Assembly (NCBI GenBank): GCA_026986785.1
Contig: JALSNW010000028.1
Span: 1-35,483, forward strand
Source of the DNA: Deltaproteobacteria bacterium
Lineage (GTDB): Bacteria > Desulfobacterota > Dissulfuribacteria > Dissulfuribacterales > QOAL01
Direction of reading: 5' to 3'
Length of the DNA stretch: 35,483 nucleotides
Part shown: positions 17,348 to 25,944 of the stretch, piece after piece
Layout: every line of letters begins with the position of its first letter
Numbering within the stretch: position 1 is the stretch's first letter
Translations under genes and position numbers: made by a program
Notes under the pieces: model-generated
What the model was told of the DNA's origin: nothing
What the model saw: the letters and a program-made list of their open reading frames with translations, nothing else
The model's database searches: none

Positions 17348-18799
17348 TCAACCCAGTAACTTATTCGAAAGCTCCAAAAGGGTTCTTATGCCAAACCCCT
17401 TGGCGCCTTTCCCCAGAAATCCAAGGGTCTCCTCCTTTACACATGGCCCGGCTATATCTATATGAGACCATTTGATGTCGTCGGAAACAAATTTTTTCAA
17501 AAAGAGGGCGGCGGTGATAGCCCCGCCCCATCTGCTACCGATATTCTTCATGTCTGCTATCGTTGTCTTTAACTGCTCCATATAGGGCATATGAAGGGGC
17601 ATTTCCCACAAATACTCGCCTACCTTCTGCCCTGCCTCGATAATCGTATTGTTCAACTCCCTATCAGGCCCAAAAACACCCGCAATATCCTCACCAAGGG
17701 CTACGACACAGGCACCAGTCAGAGTAGCTGCATCTATTATCCAGTCGGGTTTCAGCTCTGATGCAAGACAGAGAGCATCTGCCAATATCAATCTGCCTTC
17801 AGCATCGGTATTGTCGACCTGGACAGTTTTCCCATTCCTCATGGTGATAATATCAGTGGTATGAAATGCAGATGAAGAAATATCGTTTTCGACCAAAGGT
17901 GTTATAACAGTGATCTGCAATGGTACCTTGAGCTTGGCCATGGCACAGGCAGCAGCAAAGGTCATTGCAGCCCCGCCCATATCATATTTCATGCCTATCT
18001 GAGATTTTGCCGGCTTCAGGCAATAGCCACCAGTATCCATCGTGACGCCCTTGCCCACAAGACACAAAAAGCCCTTGGCATTTCTGGGCTTGTATTCCCC
18101 TATCACGAGTCTTGGTCTGCTTTCAGCACCTCTTCCTACGGCCAGAATCCCGCCACAGCCCTCCTTCTTGAGCCTTTTTTCCTCCCAGGTGGTGATCTTC
18201 AACCCCGCCTTTTTACCCTCTGTCTGGAATAATGCAGCAAGGGATTCGGGCTGGATCTCATTTGGAGGTTCATTCAAGATGTCACGGGCAAAATTGACCC
18301 ATCTGAAAATGACCTCCCTCTCTTTGAGGGCCTTCTTTTCAGAAGGACCGAGGTTGCAGTCGAGGAAGCAGTAAACTGGACGAGGTTCAGCCTTTTTATC
18401 AAGATACTTATCAAACCTGTAGCCGCCGAGCAAGGCCGCTTCTTGGCATGGACCAAGATAGGCCTTCCCCTTCTTGGAAAAAAATACCACCACCCTTTTG
18501 AGGCCCTGGTCTTCCGCCTCCGATATGGCTGAGGCAACAGCCCTTCTCAGGAGCTCATCTGGAGCGCACAGTTCATCATCAAGCCTTATGGAGCGGGCCA
18601 AGTAACGCTTAGCTTCGTGGGTCCCGGCAGCCACGACAGTGCTCTTGCCTTCCTCACCTGGCCATAGGGACTTCTTGAGAAAGCCTGGGACCTGCCCATC
18701 AGAAAAAAGCGGAGCATCTTCTGCCAGATAAAAAAAGAGGAGCAGATCATCTGCCTCCAATCTGTAGTTTTTTTTCACTATGAATTCGGAATTAGCCAT
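17348..18799 (-). CDS. pepA: leucyl aminopeptidase (M17 family)
   Basis: This two-metal cytoplasmic M17 aminopeptidase removes N-terminal residues from peptides. The C-terminal catalytic domain shows LVGKGVTMDTGGYCLKP, KYDMGGAAM, VDNTDAEGRLILADAL (the family signature) and AATLTGACVVALG. The N-terminal M17 domain is present but divergent. ATG 18799 is chosen over the longer GTG frame because AAGGAGG lies just before it, giving 483 residues and MANSEFIVKK. The gene starts 11 bases after the plsC stop, so plsC-pepA are likely co-transcribed. Its stop touches that of folE2 with no intergenic base. Confidence 0.95.
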   Translation of the reverse strand: MANSEFIVKKNYRLEADDLLLFFYLAEDAPLFSDGQVPGFLKKSLWPGEEGKSTVVAAGTHEAKRYLARSIRLDDELCAPDELLRRAVASAISEAEDQGLKRVVVFFSKKGKAYLGPCQEAALLGGYRFDKYLDKKAEPRPVYCFLDCNLGPSEKKALKEREVIFRWVNFARDILNEPPNEIQPESLAALFQTEGKKAGLKITTWEEKRLKKEGCGGILAVGRGAESRPRLVIGEYKPRNAKGFLCLVGKGVTMDTGGYCLKPAKSQIGMKYDMGGAAMTFAAACAMAKLKVPLQITVITPLVENDISSSAFHTTDIITMRNGKTVQVDNTDAEGRLILADALCLASELKPDWIIDAATLTGACVVALGEDIAGVFGPDRELNNTIIEAGQKVGEYLWEMPLHMPYMEQLKTTIADMKNIGSRWGGAITAALFLKKFVSDDIKWSHIDIAGPCVKEETLGFLGKGAKGFGIRTLLELSNKLLG

Positions 18800-18810
18800 T
18801 TTCCCCCTCC

Positions 18811-19524
18811 TTAATTCTGCCACAACATCTGTTCAATCTGTTCACGAACCAATCTTGTAATCCTTTTCCTGTCTGCACTCGTGGTGCCCGTTACCTCCAA
18901 AGGATTCCCAATGATCACCTCCACCTGCCCGGGATGGGCTACAATACTACCTTTTTTGAGGATCTTGGAGCTGCCCCTTATCGCCACGGGTACCACAGGA
19001 CATCCCGACCTGACGGCGAGCATAAATGCCCCTTCCTTGAAGTCTTGCAGACGCCCATCGGGACTCCTTGTACCCTCGGGGAAAATTACGATGGAGGCCC
19101 CCTGTCTTATCTTGTTGGCAGCCTCTTTCATGCTGCTCAGGGCGGCTCTTCCCCTTGCACGATTTATTGGTATATAGCCTGCCGTCTTCATGGCAAAACC
19201 CAAAAGGGGCACCTTGAACAGCTCCTTCTTGACAATGAATCTGAACTCTACAGGGAGGGCATTGTATAGGATCGGGATATCCAGAAGGCTTGCATGATTA
19301 CAAGCGAATATAACGGGCCTGTCTGTTGGGACCTGCTGCATGATCTTTTTTTTCACCCGTATTCCAGTGGCAGCCAGAACTATTGATGCCCAAAAACGGG
19401 CTATCCTATGAGATGGTGTCCCTGAACCAGTAATAATGGATGCCACGATTGCAAATGGGCTACAGAGCATGAATGACAGGGGTAGAACTATGGGAAAAAC
19501 AATAGCTGTGACGAGTTTTCTCAT
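18811..19524 (-). CDS. plsC: 1-acyl-sn-glycerol-3-phosphate acyltransferase (PlsC-like)
   Basis: This membrane-associated acyltransferase acylates lysophosphatidate to phosphatidate in phospholipid synthesis. A hydrophobic N-terminus (about residues 5-35) precedes the HxxxxD motif NHASLLD (His77, Asp82). Later motifs are FIVKKELFKVPLLG, IPINRARG and FPEGTRS (148-154), followed by the VPVAI segment. ATG 19524 is preferred over TTG 19536; neither has a strong ribosome binding site. It is followed closely by pepA. Confidence 0.93.
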   Translation of the reverse strand: MRKLVTAIVFPIVLPLSFMLCSPFAIVASIITGSGTPSHRIARFWASIVLAATGIRVKKKIMQQVPTDRPVIFACNHASLLDIPILYNALPVEFRFIVKKELFKVPLLGFAMKTAGYIPINRARGRAALSSMKEAANKIRQGASIVIFPEGTRSPDGRLQDFKEGAFMLAVRSGCPVVPVAIRGSSKILKKGSIVAHPGQVEVIIGNPLEVTGTTSADRKRITRLVREQIEQMLWQN

Positions 19525-19658
19525 GACTAGATCCAAGAGCAGGAAATAACCCTCTTTCTTTTTGCCATTATATTAAGACCTCTTTGGAGAAAAAAAAGGC
19601 TTTTCCCCCATCCCACGCAAGTGAAAGGCTTTTTATATCCAATGCCCTATTCATCTAA

Positions 19659-19706
19659 GGAAAATTTTTACATGGAAAAATTTTTCCACTTGGGAAAATA
19701 TTTTCC
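19659..19706. promoter_or_regulatory. tandem GGAAAA(n)TTTTCC palindromes, probable operator cluster
   Basis: Three related boxes lie in a 48-base AT-rich stretch. Box 2 (19674-19687), GGAAAAATTTTTCC, is a perfect palindrome that extends to TGG...CCA. Box 3 (19693-19706), GGAAAATATTTTCC, is also perfect, with its centre 19 bases from box 2. Box 1 (19659-19671), GGAAAATTTTTAC, is an imperfect copy. They lie in the 324-base gap between plsC and a small membrane protein gene. Such repeats usually mean cooperative repressor binding. No regulator is identified, and I see no other gene or clear promoter in the gap. Confidence 0.6.
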
Positions 19707-19848
19707 ATTTGTAGAAGAATCTAAAAAAAACCCACTCAAAACCCGACTTATCATCCAAGAAAAGCGGACATCTATTGGCATATATCTTGATGAACTGAAA
19801 ACAACAAGGCATTCGTTATCAAAAACTTTAATGGAGGAGAAGGCCAAG

Positions 19849-20076
19849 ATGAACAAGATAAATACTAAGAGGATATTAGCATCTTGTACATGCTGCCTAA
19901 TTGTGACAGCAATGGGTGCCTTTTACCAATGGGGCCTCCAGCCGGATCTTTCTCCGGCTCTTCTGGGCGTGAAACAGCTCTTTCCTCTGCACATGTCAGA
20001 GTCATCCTCTCTTGTACTTTCCGGGATGGGGTTGTTGGGCATAAGCACTGTAGCAAGAGAACATATCAATCGCTAA
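19849..20076 (+). CDS. small hydrophobic protein, 75 residues
   Basis: I do not recognise this protein. The frame is open from 19621, but ATG 19849 has a good ribosome binding site (GGAGGAGAAGG at 19833-19843), so the preferred product is 75 residues. The N-terminus MNKINTKRILA is followed by a hydrophobic segment with CTCC and LIVTAMGAFYQW (about 9-26). A second weaker hydrophobic stretch, SSLVLSGMGLLGIS, lies near 52-66. It could be a small inner-membrane protein. The tandem palindromes upstream suggest specific regulation. It converges on otsA. Evidence that it is a gene is moderate. Confidence 0.45.
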   Translation: MNKINTKRILASCTCCLIVTAMGAFYQWGLQPDLSPALLGVKQLFPLHMSESSSLVLSGMGLLGISTVAREHINR

Positions 20077-20119
20077 AAAACACGCCCTTGATAGACGAAG
20101 CCTGATTCCAGCTATCTAC

Positions 20120-20145
20120 TACAATCAATAAATACAATCAATAAA
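20120..20145. repeat. two perfect 13-bp tandem copies across the otsA stop codon
   Basis: TACAATCAATAAA occurs twice back to back (20120-20132 and 20133-20145). The otsA stop codon lies at 20138-20140, so one copy straddles the end of the gene. It is AT-rich and may be a slippage duplication. Confidence 0.7.
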
Positions 20146-21610
20146 AAAAACCCTCGTAATCCTCTTCTACTTCCTGAAAGGCTGCCAGGTCTCTTGAAAA
20201 TGCCGCCTGGAGAAATGTATTCACCCACCAGAAGATATCCCTTCTCCTGATCTGATTCCTCATCTTGAGCATACGCCTTTTCCGTTCTTCTACGTCCATA
20301 CAAAAACTATTGTATATAGCCTCTGAAACACCTTCCTCATCATATGGATTTACCAAGACCGCCCCGTTTTTCAGCTGTGCAGCAGCACCGGCGAACTCGC
20401 TGAGTATGAGAACACCATTACCCTCCAAGTTGCATGCACAATATTCCTTGCATACCAGGTTCATTCCATCTTTCAATGGCGTTACCAGGGCGATCTCCGC
20501 CAGCCTGTAATATGCCAGGAGATCTCGTCTACTGAGGCTTTTATAAAGGTAATGTATGGGAATCCAGCCCGATGTAGTAAACTCCCCATTTATAGCACCA
20601 ACAAGTTGCTCGATCTCTGCCTTGAGCCTCCTGTATTCTCCTACCTCTTCCCTTGAGGGCACTACTACCTGTACAAGGGACACCTTGGTACACAACTCTG
20701 GATATCTTTTCAAGGCCAAGCGAAAGGAGCGGAAGCGCTCGGGGATGCCCTTGGTATAATCAAGCCTGTCTATACCCAGGATAACCTGACGATCTGGCAG
20801 CTTTTCGTGGAGAAACCAGGCACAATCAGCCACCTGCTTGGAACCGGCATCTGCTTCAAACGAAGCAAAATCTATACTGATAGGAAATGTACCCACCCTG
20901 ATCTCTCTATCTCCTGTGTCGAGGCGGACGATGGTGCCCCTTCCCAACAACCTGATTTCCGGGAAAAACCTGTGCACACAATCGAGGAAATGTCTTCTGT
21001 CCCTTCTGGTCTGAAAACCAATAAGATCATATTTAAGCAAGGCCTCGATTACCTGGCTTCTCCAAGGAAGTTTGACAAATATATCAAGGGGAGGAAATGG
21101 TATGTGGAGGAAAAAGCCTATCTTGTTCTCTACCCCTATATCCCTGAGGAAAGAGGCACAACTGAACAGATGATAGTCATGGATCCAAATAAAATCCTCT
21201 GGGCCTATAGTCCTGGAGATAACCTCTGCAAATTTCCTGTTGACCCTGAGGTATTCATACCAATAAGCCGGACAAAAATTACATCTGGTCTGGAGGTCAT
21301 GAAACAGGGGCCAGATTATCTCATTGGAAAACCCATAATAATACCCATGCACCTCATCGGCAGAGAGAAAGACGGGATATAGATCATAGCCGCTCATCTT
21401 CGACGCCTGGGCCAAGAGTTCCGAAAGGACTGCCTCTTCACTTCCTCCAGACCAACCTATCCATATACCTCTCCGGTTCTTGAGCACAGGGGCCAAGGCA
21501 GTAACAAGCCCACCTGCACCTGGCTGAACATGCCAGCCCTCTCTGTCCTTGACAATCTTTATGGGAAGACGGTTGGAAACAGCTACCAGCCTGGGGCCAT
21601 CTATTGTCAT
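20138..21610 (-). CDS. otsA: trehalose-6-phosphate synthase
   Basis: This GT20 enzyme makes trehalose-6-phosphate from a nucleotide-glucose and glucose-6-phosphate. The 490-residue protein has the family landmarks RLVAVSNRLPIK, QPGAGGLVTAL, the conserved WIGWSG, IWIHDYHL, GFFLHIPFPP, LGIDRLDYTKGIPER, LVTPLKDGMNLVCKEY and LSEFAGAAAQL. The frame is open to 21685, but ATG 21610 begins MTIDGPRLVAVSN, the family start, with CAGAGGGG upstream. It follows the otsB stop by only a base or so, giving translational coupling. It is last in the DUF5752-treT-otsB-otsA operon. Confidence 0.96.
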   Translation of the reverse strand: MTIDGPRLVAVSNRLPIKIVKDREGWHVQPGAGGLVTALAPVLKNRRGIWIGWSGGSEEAVLSELLAQASKMSGYDLYPVFLSADEVHGYYYGFSNEIIWPLFHDLQTRCNFCPAYWYEYLRVNRKFAEVISRTIGPEDFIWIHDYHLFSCASFLRDIGVENKIGFFLHIPFPPLDIFVKLPWRSQVIEALLKYDLIGFQTRRDRRHFLDCVHRFFPEIRLLGRGTIVRLDTGDREIRVGTFPISIDFASFEADAGSKQVADCAWFLHEKLPDRQVILGIDRLDYTKGIPERFRSFRLALKRYPELCTKVSLVQVVVPSREEVGEYRRLKAEIEQLVGAINGEFTTSGWIPIHYLYKSLSRRDLLAYYRLAEIALVTPLKDGMNLVCKEYCACNLEGNGVLILSEFAGAAAQLKNGAVLVNPYDEEGVSEAIYNSFCMDVEERKRRMLKMRNQIRRRDIFWWVNTFLQAAFSRDLAAFQEVEEDYEGFFY

Positions 21611-21611
21611 A

Positions 21612-22403
21612 TTATTTCCCCTCTGTCTGTATACTCCACTTTTCCAGAAAGGCCCGCAACTCCTCTGGAGGCCTGATCCAAACATCCGCAGAGGTGGGCC
21701 TTATTTCCTCCCTCACAAGAACGGCCAGCCCCTTGCCTTTTATGGCGACAAAGGCATCCTCATCTGTGAGATCATCGCCAAGATAGGCACAAGGAGGAGG
21801 TGTGTCATATTCTGCCAAGACCTTTTTCACAGCCTGCCCCTTGTCAATTCCAGCAGTTCTGAGCTCAATCCCACCATTGAACCTGTCAAGTTCCATATCT
21901 GATCCTGGCAGCATGGCATTGAAGGCCTTGGAGGCTTGGCGTTCCAACTCGTCTGCTCGTCCTTGCTTCATCCCACGGAAATGGAGTGCAAGACAACCAT
22001 TCTTCTCTTCCATGTTATCAGAAAGACCATGCACTTCAATCCATTCATGGGCGCTGGAGAGGACCTTTTTGGCCGCCTTGGAAAGTGCCTCACTCTCCAT
22101 CATGCCGTTTTCAAGGAGGTGTTCCCGTCCATGACAGCCCCATATCTCCACTGGCTTGACGAGTCTCAAAAGATTCTGGATGGAAGAGATCTCCCTGCCG
22201 GATATAATGACCAAACGGGTTCTGCCTGTGTTGAGTATTCGATTCAAGACACCTGGGACCCAAGGATATGGCACTGCCTCATCCCGTTCAACCTTGAAAG
22301 GCGCAATGGTGCCATCGTAATCCAAAAAAAGGATAGATACCTTGGACTTGGCCAATCTATCCCAAAATCCCTGAAGATCTATTTGTGCATCGAGTACCTT
22401 CAC
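21612..22403 (-). CDS. otsB: trehalose-6-phosphate phosphatase
   Basis: This HAD-superfamily phosphatase removes phosphate from trehalose-6-phosphate. Motif I FLDYDGTIAPF, motif II VIISGRE, the Lys region GIDKGQAVKKVLAEYD and motif IV YLGDDLTDEDAF are all present, as expected for OtsB. The 263-residue length is usual. The start is given as GTG 22403, 25 bases after the treT stop; TTG 22433 is possible, and neither has a strong ribosome binding site. It sits between treT and otsA. It completes the OtsAB pathway encoded with OtsA in the same operon. Confidence 0.94.
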   Translation of the reverse strand: MKVLDAQIDLQGFWDRLAKSKVSILFLDYDGTIAPFKVERDEAVPYPWVPGVLNRILNTGRTRLVIISGREISSIQNLLRLVKPVEIWGCHGREHLLENGMMESEALSKAAKKVLSSAHEWIEVHGLSDNMEEKNGCLALHFRGMKQGRADELERQASKAFNAMLPGSDMELDRFNGGIELRTAGIDKGQAVKKVLAEYDTPPPCAYLGDDLTDEDAFVAIKGKGLAVLVREEIRPTSADVWIRPPEELRAFLEKWSIQTEGK

Positions 22404-22428
22404 CTGGGCATTCTTCTGCCGTCTTTTT

Positions 22429-23673
22429 TCAACTGCTGGATATATCTATCCTATCACCAGATCCATTCATCAGGGAAAGCATCAGGGCCAAATATTCCCT
22501 AAGGTGCCTCGTAAGTAGAAAATTTTCTCTGACCATCCGCTTTGCCCTTTTGCCCATATCTATCCTCTTTTCCCTATGATGAAGTAGATACCTGATACGA
22601 AGGGCGGCCCCCTCAGGCGTTCTGACCTTAAAACCCGTATAATGGTCTATGACCTGGATCCTGATCCCACCCGTGTCTCCCCCCACAACAGGCTTACCTT
22701 TCCACATGGCCTCACACACAGTCAACCCAAAACCTTCCTTTGTAGATTTCTGGATGACTATATCCGCTGCCCTCTGGAGTGCATTTATCTTCCTATGGGA
22801 ATCTGGCGGCAACACCAATACATGTATGTCATCCTCTCCCGAGGCAGCCATCAAGACCTCTTCCAGGACAGCCTCCCCTTCTGGATCGTCACTGGCACCA
22901 CCTCCTGCAAGGACCAACTGGCATGGCACATGGCGCCTCACCTGCCTGAAGGCCTCTATCACCCCAAGAGGGTCCTTGAATCTGTCGAAACGGGAGACCT
23001 GTACCAGTAAAGGAAGCTCTGGATCCAGGCCAAAGCCATCGGTGACTGCCCTTACCTCTTCAACAGGAAGCTCTATGTTTTTTTCACTAAGTGGATCGAT
23101 ACTCGGGGCAATAATATACTGGGGATGAGGCAATTTCTGGGCAAAGTCAGGCAAAGAAAAGACACTGGCGTCGTACATAGAACAATATTGACGGAGGTAT
23201 TTCCACACCGGCCGATGGGGTCGGCTGCAATCTATGTGACATCTCCAGATCCATTTACCTTTTCTCTTAGAGATATGCCTTATTAGGGCAGCTGGTTGGG
23301 GATCATGAACAAATACAAAGTCGGCATCCGCAAGGAGTTGTCTCAACCTTTCCGCATTTTCCCGATTGGTGTCTTCATAGATCTCTATCAAGGCTGAACC
23401 AATAGATACCCTGTGGCCCTGGAGTGCATTGTGGAAGCCCTTGGTACACTTATAAAAATCCTCACGGCCAGAGATTACTTCCCAGGTGACATCAAGGCCC
23501 AGGGCAGTCATCAAGGGGACCAACTTATGCAGGATCTCTGCGACTCCCCCACCTTCCCTGGTGGAATTGACATGGACCACCTTTTTGCCAGCCAAGGGCT
23601 TAGACAGCTGCACCATGTAATTTATCACATCCTCTCCGGCTATGGAGGCATAGGCGTTAAGGATTTTCGACAT
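22429..23673 (-). CDS. treT: trehalose glycosyltransferring synthase TreT (GT4)
   Basis: TreT makes trehalose directly and reversibly from nucleotide-glucose and glucose, in contrast to the two-step OtsAB route. The protein has a GT4/GT-B fold with VVHVNSTREGGGVAEIL, LVPLMTALGLDVTWEVISG, FHNALQG, FVHDPQPAAL, VQVSRFDRFKDPLGV, and QKSTKEGFGLTVCEAMWKGK near the catalytic site. ATG 23673 (414 residues) or ATG 23679 is the start; AGGAGG lies just upstream. Both overlap the end of the DUF5752 gene by about 20 bases. The upstream part of the open frame to 23799 is not coding in this frame. Confidence 0.93.
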   Translation of the reverse strand: MSKILNAYASIAGEDVINYMVQLSKPLAGKKVVHVNSTREGGGVAEILHKLVPLMTALGLDVTWEVISGREDFYKCTKGFHNALQGHRVSIGSALIEIYEDTNRENAERLRQLLADADFVFVHDPQPAALIRHISKRKGKWIWRCHIDCSRPHRPVWKYLRQYCSMYDASVFSLPDFAQKLPHPQYIIAPSIDPLSEKNIELPVEEVRAVTDGFGLDPELPLLVQVSRFDRFKDPLGVIEAFRQVRRHVPCQLVLAGGGASDDPEGEAVLEEVLMAASGEDDIHVLVLPPDSHRKINALQRAADIVIQKSTKEGFGLTVCEAMWKGKPVVGGDTGGIRIQVIDHYTGFKVRTPEGAALRIRYLLHHREKRIDMGKRAKRMVRENFLLTRHLREYLALMLSLMNGSGDRIDISSS

Positions 23674-24334
23674 CAGCATGGCCCTCCTGGAAAAAAGTGG
23701 AAAAACTCTTATAAAGTAGCCTTCTGATCTCCTTGAGAGATGAAAAATAGGGATCAATGGCCTGGATCTTGTCTGCCAACTCCTGATACCGATCCCCAAA
23801 ATTTACTAACCAGGTGGAAAAATCATCGACCTTTTCAGGGGTCCTTCTCCTTGCATCGATAAAATGATAGAAAATGCCCCCCAAGGACATGTTCATAACT
23901 GCCTCGGCGAGCTGAGATGGCTCTTCCAGATAAGTGCCAGTGTCCATGACCAATATCTGGGAATATATGAAATGAAACTGCTCATCGGCCCTGGACCAGG
24001 GAACCCAGTCGGTGAGATCCAGATGTTCCTCTACTCGATCTATCAATTCTGCTCGGAGCCCTTCTATATCATCAAATTCTGTGGGATCTATAACACTGAG
24101 TCGTTCGGCCAAGGCCTTTTCATGGAGGCCATGATACACCCAGGCAGCAAAATCATTATTGTATTCCGGCTCATCAAAACGGGGCTGGAGAAACCTGCCC
24201 CAGAAGTGATGATAAATACTGGATGCAGGAGCCATGGAAAGGCCTTCTCTGAACTCCCTGAGGGTCTGGACAGCGATACCACTCGAGAGTGCAATCAACG
24301 CGCAGTCTTTTATGAAAAATGCTCGGCTCTCCAT
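23657..24334 (-). CDS. DUF5752 family protein
   Basis: This 225-residue protein resembles the DUF5752 family, which is often found beside trehalose and sucrose-type glycosyltransferase genes; its function is not established. Visible features are HHFWGRFLQPRFDEPEYNNDFAAW (about residues 40-65), HEKALAERLSVIDPTEF, and FHFIYSQILVMDTG. I find no cofactor motif. ATG 24334 has GGAG 8 bases upstream; ATG 24340 and TTG 24352 are alternatives. It is first in the operon and overlaps treT, so it is probably produced with TreT in proportion and may regulate or stabilise it (inference). Confidence 0.8.
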   Translation of the reverse strand: MESRAFFIKDCALIALSSGIAVQTLREFREGLSMAPASSIYHHFWGRFLQPRFDEPEYNNDFAAWVYHGLHEKALAERLSVIDPTEFDDIEGLRAELIDRVEEHLDLTDWVPWSRADEQFHFIYSQILVMDTGTYLEEPSQLAEAVMNMSLGGIFYHFIDARRRTPEKVDDFSTWLVNFGDRYQELADKIQAIDPYFSSLKEIRRLLYKSFSTFFQEGHADVENP

Positions 24335-24404
24335 AACCATTTCTCCATGCAATTCCTACAAAAATCCTTGAAGCTACTGCGTATCGCATCCGATTTCGGC
24401 ACAA

Positions 24405-24433
24405 AACATAAACCCGGATTATGCAGCTCGCAA
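24405..24433 (-). promoter_or_regulatory. possible promoter of the DUF5752-treT-otsBA operon
   Basis: On the minus strand TTGCGA (24428-24433) is followed by a 17-base spacer and TATGTT (24405-24410). It lies about 70 bases upstream of the first gene of the operon. It is a reasonable sigma70 match with perfect spacing, but no other support is visible. Confidence 0.45.
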
Positions 24434-24558
24434 GTTTGCCGAAGACGCGCAGCAGAGGGCATGCAGAGACGTACTTTGGTACTTCAACTACCCGACAACA
24501 AAACATATTCGATAAAAATGCGTGCCCCTTGCGGCTTCAAATATCTGAGTTTTTAGAG

Positions 24559-24587
24559 CAAAAAAATCTCCACCTTTTGGGTGAGAG
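24559..24587 (-). terminator. rho-independent terminator after the bd-like oxidase genes
   Basis: On the minus strand CTC-T-CACC, loop CAAAA, GGTG-GAG and then a run of seven T residues form a classic intrinsic terminator. It lies about 130 bases after the stop of the second oxidase subunit and upstream of the promoter of the trehalose operon. It would stop read-through between the two operons. Confidence 0.75.
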
Positions 24588-24684
24588 TAATTATCTGTTT
24601 TTTTTATCAAAACCTTTATTCAGGCATTTGAAGGACCTAATCCGGGATAAACACTTGCAAGAAAGGCAATCCGGCCGAGCACAA

Positions 24685-24709
24685 GGGCAGTGGCCTCAAG
24701 GCCCTGCCC
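24685..24709 (-). repeat. strong hairpin just after the oxidase stop codon
   Basis: GGGCA and TGCCC arms (24685-24689 and 24705-24709) enclose a GGCC/GGCC inner stem with a 4-base loop, 8 bases after the stop codon. No U-run follows, so it may protect the mRNA 3' end. The true terminator is probably the one at 24559-24587. Confidence 0.5.
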
Positions 24710-24716
24710 CAAGAAA

Positions 24717-25940
24717 TCAGAACAAAACGCCGTTTTTCAAGGATACAAAAAGACCGAGGGCTGCCACCACGGCGAACCATGCCACCATGACACCTACAGC
24801 TGTCTTGCCGAGCGATGGATCAAGGCTCACTACCTGTCCCTTTGGTGCCTTTCCTGCCTTGAAAGCTGCAATTGCTGGGAAACAGAGTACATAAAGGCCG
24901 GCGAGAAAAGTTGCAAAAAACAAGATGGTGCTTGGCCAGTCCGGGTTGACACGGTAGTTGAAGATCGAATAACCGTGGGCACCAGTATAGTCCATCCGAA
25001 GCCCTTCTCTTGCACAACACATGATAAATATGGTGACAAAAAGGGCCAGAGCTGAAAAAATGGCCTTTTCTGCTGGCTTTTCAGAGGCCGTACCTATATA
25101 TGCAGTAGTACAAACCCCCATTATCGCCCCTGCGAGGAAAAATGGATTAGAGGCAAAATGGAAACCATCTGGCACTGTACCGAGCCACCAAAAGCCTGCT
25201 CCTATTGCAGGGAAAAGAGACCAAAATGCCAATTTTACACCTGTCTTGGACACATATTCAAGATAGCCTGGGTCATAATCGGCTCGGTCTCTGAAGTACC
25301 AGTGGTATAGCATCATAAACACCCCTGTGACTGCCAGAGAGCCTATGAAAAAATGCAAGAGCCTGCCAAGGCTTATACCATGGAATTCCCCTCCTGCCAC
25401 AGATACCACGCCATGTTGCCCGATCAGCCATTTCTTCCACATCTGGGGCTCGAGTTGCTCCATGGTGAGCATGTGGATGAAAAGGCCTGCCACAAGAAGC
25501 ATGAGAAGGCTTATCCAGGCCCACCTGACGCTTACCGTATCGGTATCTGCCTGCCTATTACCCAGATAGAAGCCATAGGCAGCGTAAAAGGCAACTGTCA
25601 CCACCAACAAAAAGAGCATTGCCCAAAAGGCCGACATGGTGGTTGCAGTATACCAATAAGGATCATAGATGACCTGTACAAAAAGAAGCGGCGCAACACC
25701 AAGGACAATCGCAATGGAAAGGCCTACTGTGATTACCCTGCCCAGGGCCTTTGCAAGCCTCAGGCTGTAGGTGGTCTTCTTGCCCACCTCCCATATGGCA
25801 ACAAACGTGGAGCCCAACACAAGATTTATCATGGTTATGTGCAGTGCAAATGTGAGGACTAATAACACCTGGAAGACCAGGGGATAAAAAGGCAGGCCTG
25901 CAGGGTCCATCATGTTGTTAAGATATGTTTGAAGTTCCAT
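24717..25940 (-). CDS. bd-like oxidase, second CydA-type membrane subunit
   Basis: This 407-residue polytopic membrane protein has about nine to ten hydrophobic segments. It resembles the cytochrome bd subunit I fold by eye: LVLTFALHITMINLVLG early and FHGISLGRLLHFFIGSLAVTGVFMMLYHWYF in the middle. A conventional CydB is not seen. It starts 4 bases after the stop of the c-heme subunit with AGGAGGTAGCC as ribosome binding site. Together the two genes resemble bd-like complexes made of two CydA-type subunits. Whether it still binds heme cannot be judged without alignment. Confidence 0.75.
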   Translation of the reverse strand: MELQTYLNNMMDPAGLPFYPLVFQVLLVLTFALHITMINLVLGSTFVAIWEVGKKTTYSLRLAKALGRVITVGLSIAIVLGVAPLLFVQVIYDPYWYTATTMSAFWAMLFLLVVTVAFYAAYGFYLGNRQADTDTVSVRWAWISLLMLLVAGLFIHMLTMEQLEPQMWKKWLIGQHGVVSVAGGEFHGISLGRLLHFFIGSLAVTGVFMMLYHWYFRDRADYDPGYLEYVSKTGVKLAFWSLFPAIGAGFWWLGTVPDGFHFASNPFFLAGAIMGVCTTAYIGTASEKPAEKAIFSALALFVTIFIMCCAREGLRMDYTGAHGYSIFNYRVNPDWPSTILFFATFLAGLYVLCFPAIAAFKAGKAPKGQVVSLDPSLGKTAVGVMVAWFAVVAALGLFVSLKNGVLF

Positions 25941-25944
25941 GTGG

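Noticed and set aside
19621-19848. Longer N-terminal extension of the small membrane protein
   Set aside because: It would translate through the palindrome cluster with no ribosome binding site, whereas ATG 19849 has a strong one.
23864-24556. 230-residue plus-strand frame across the DUF5752 gene and its upstream region
   Set aside because: Mostly antisense to DUF5752; composition resembles a shadow frame and it spans the likely promoter.
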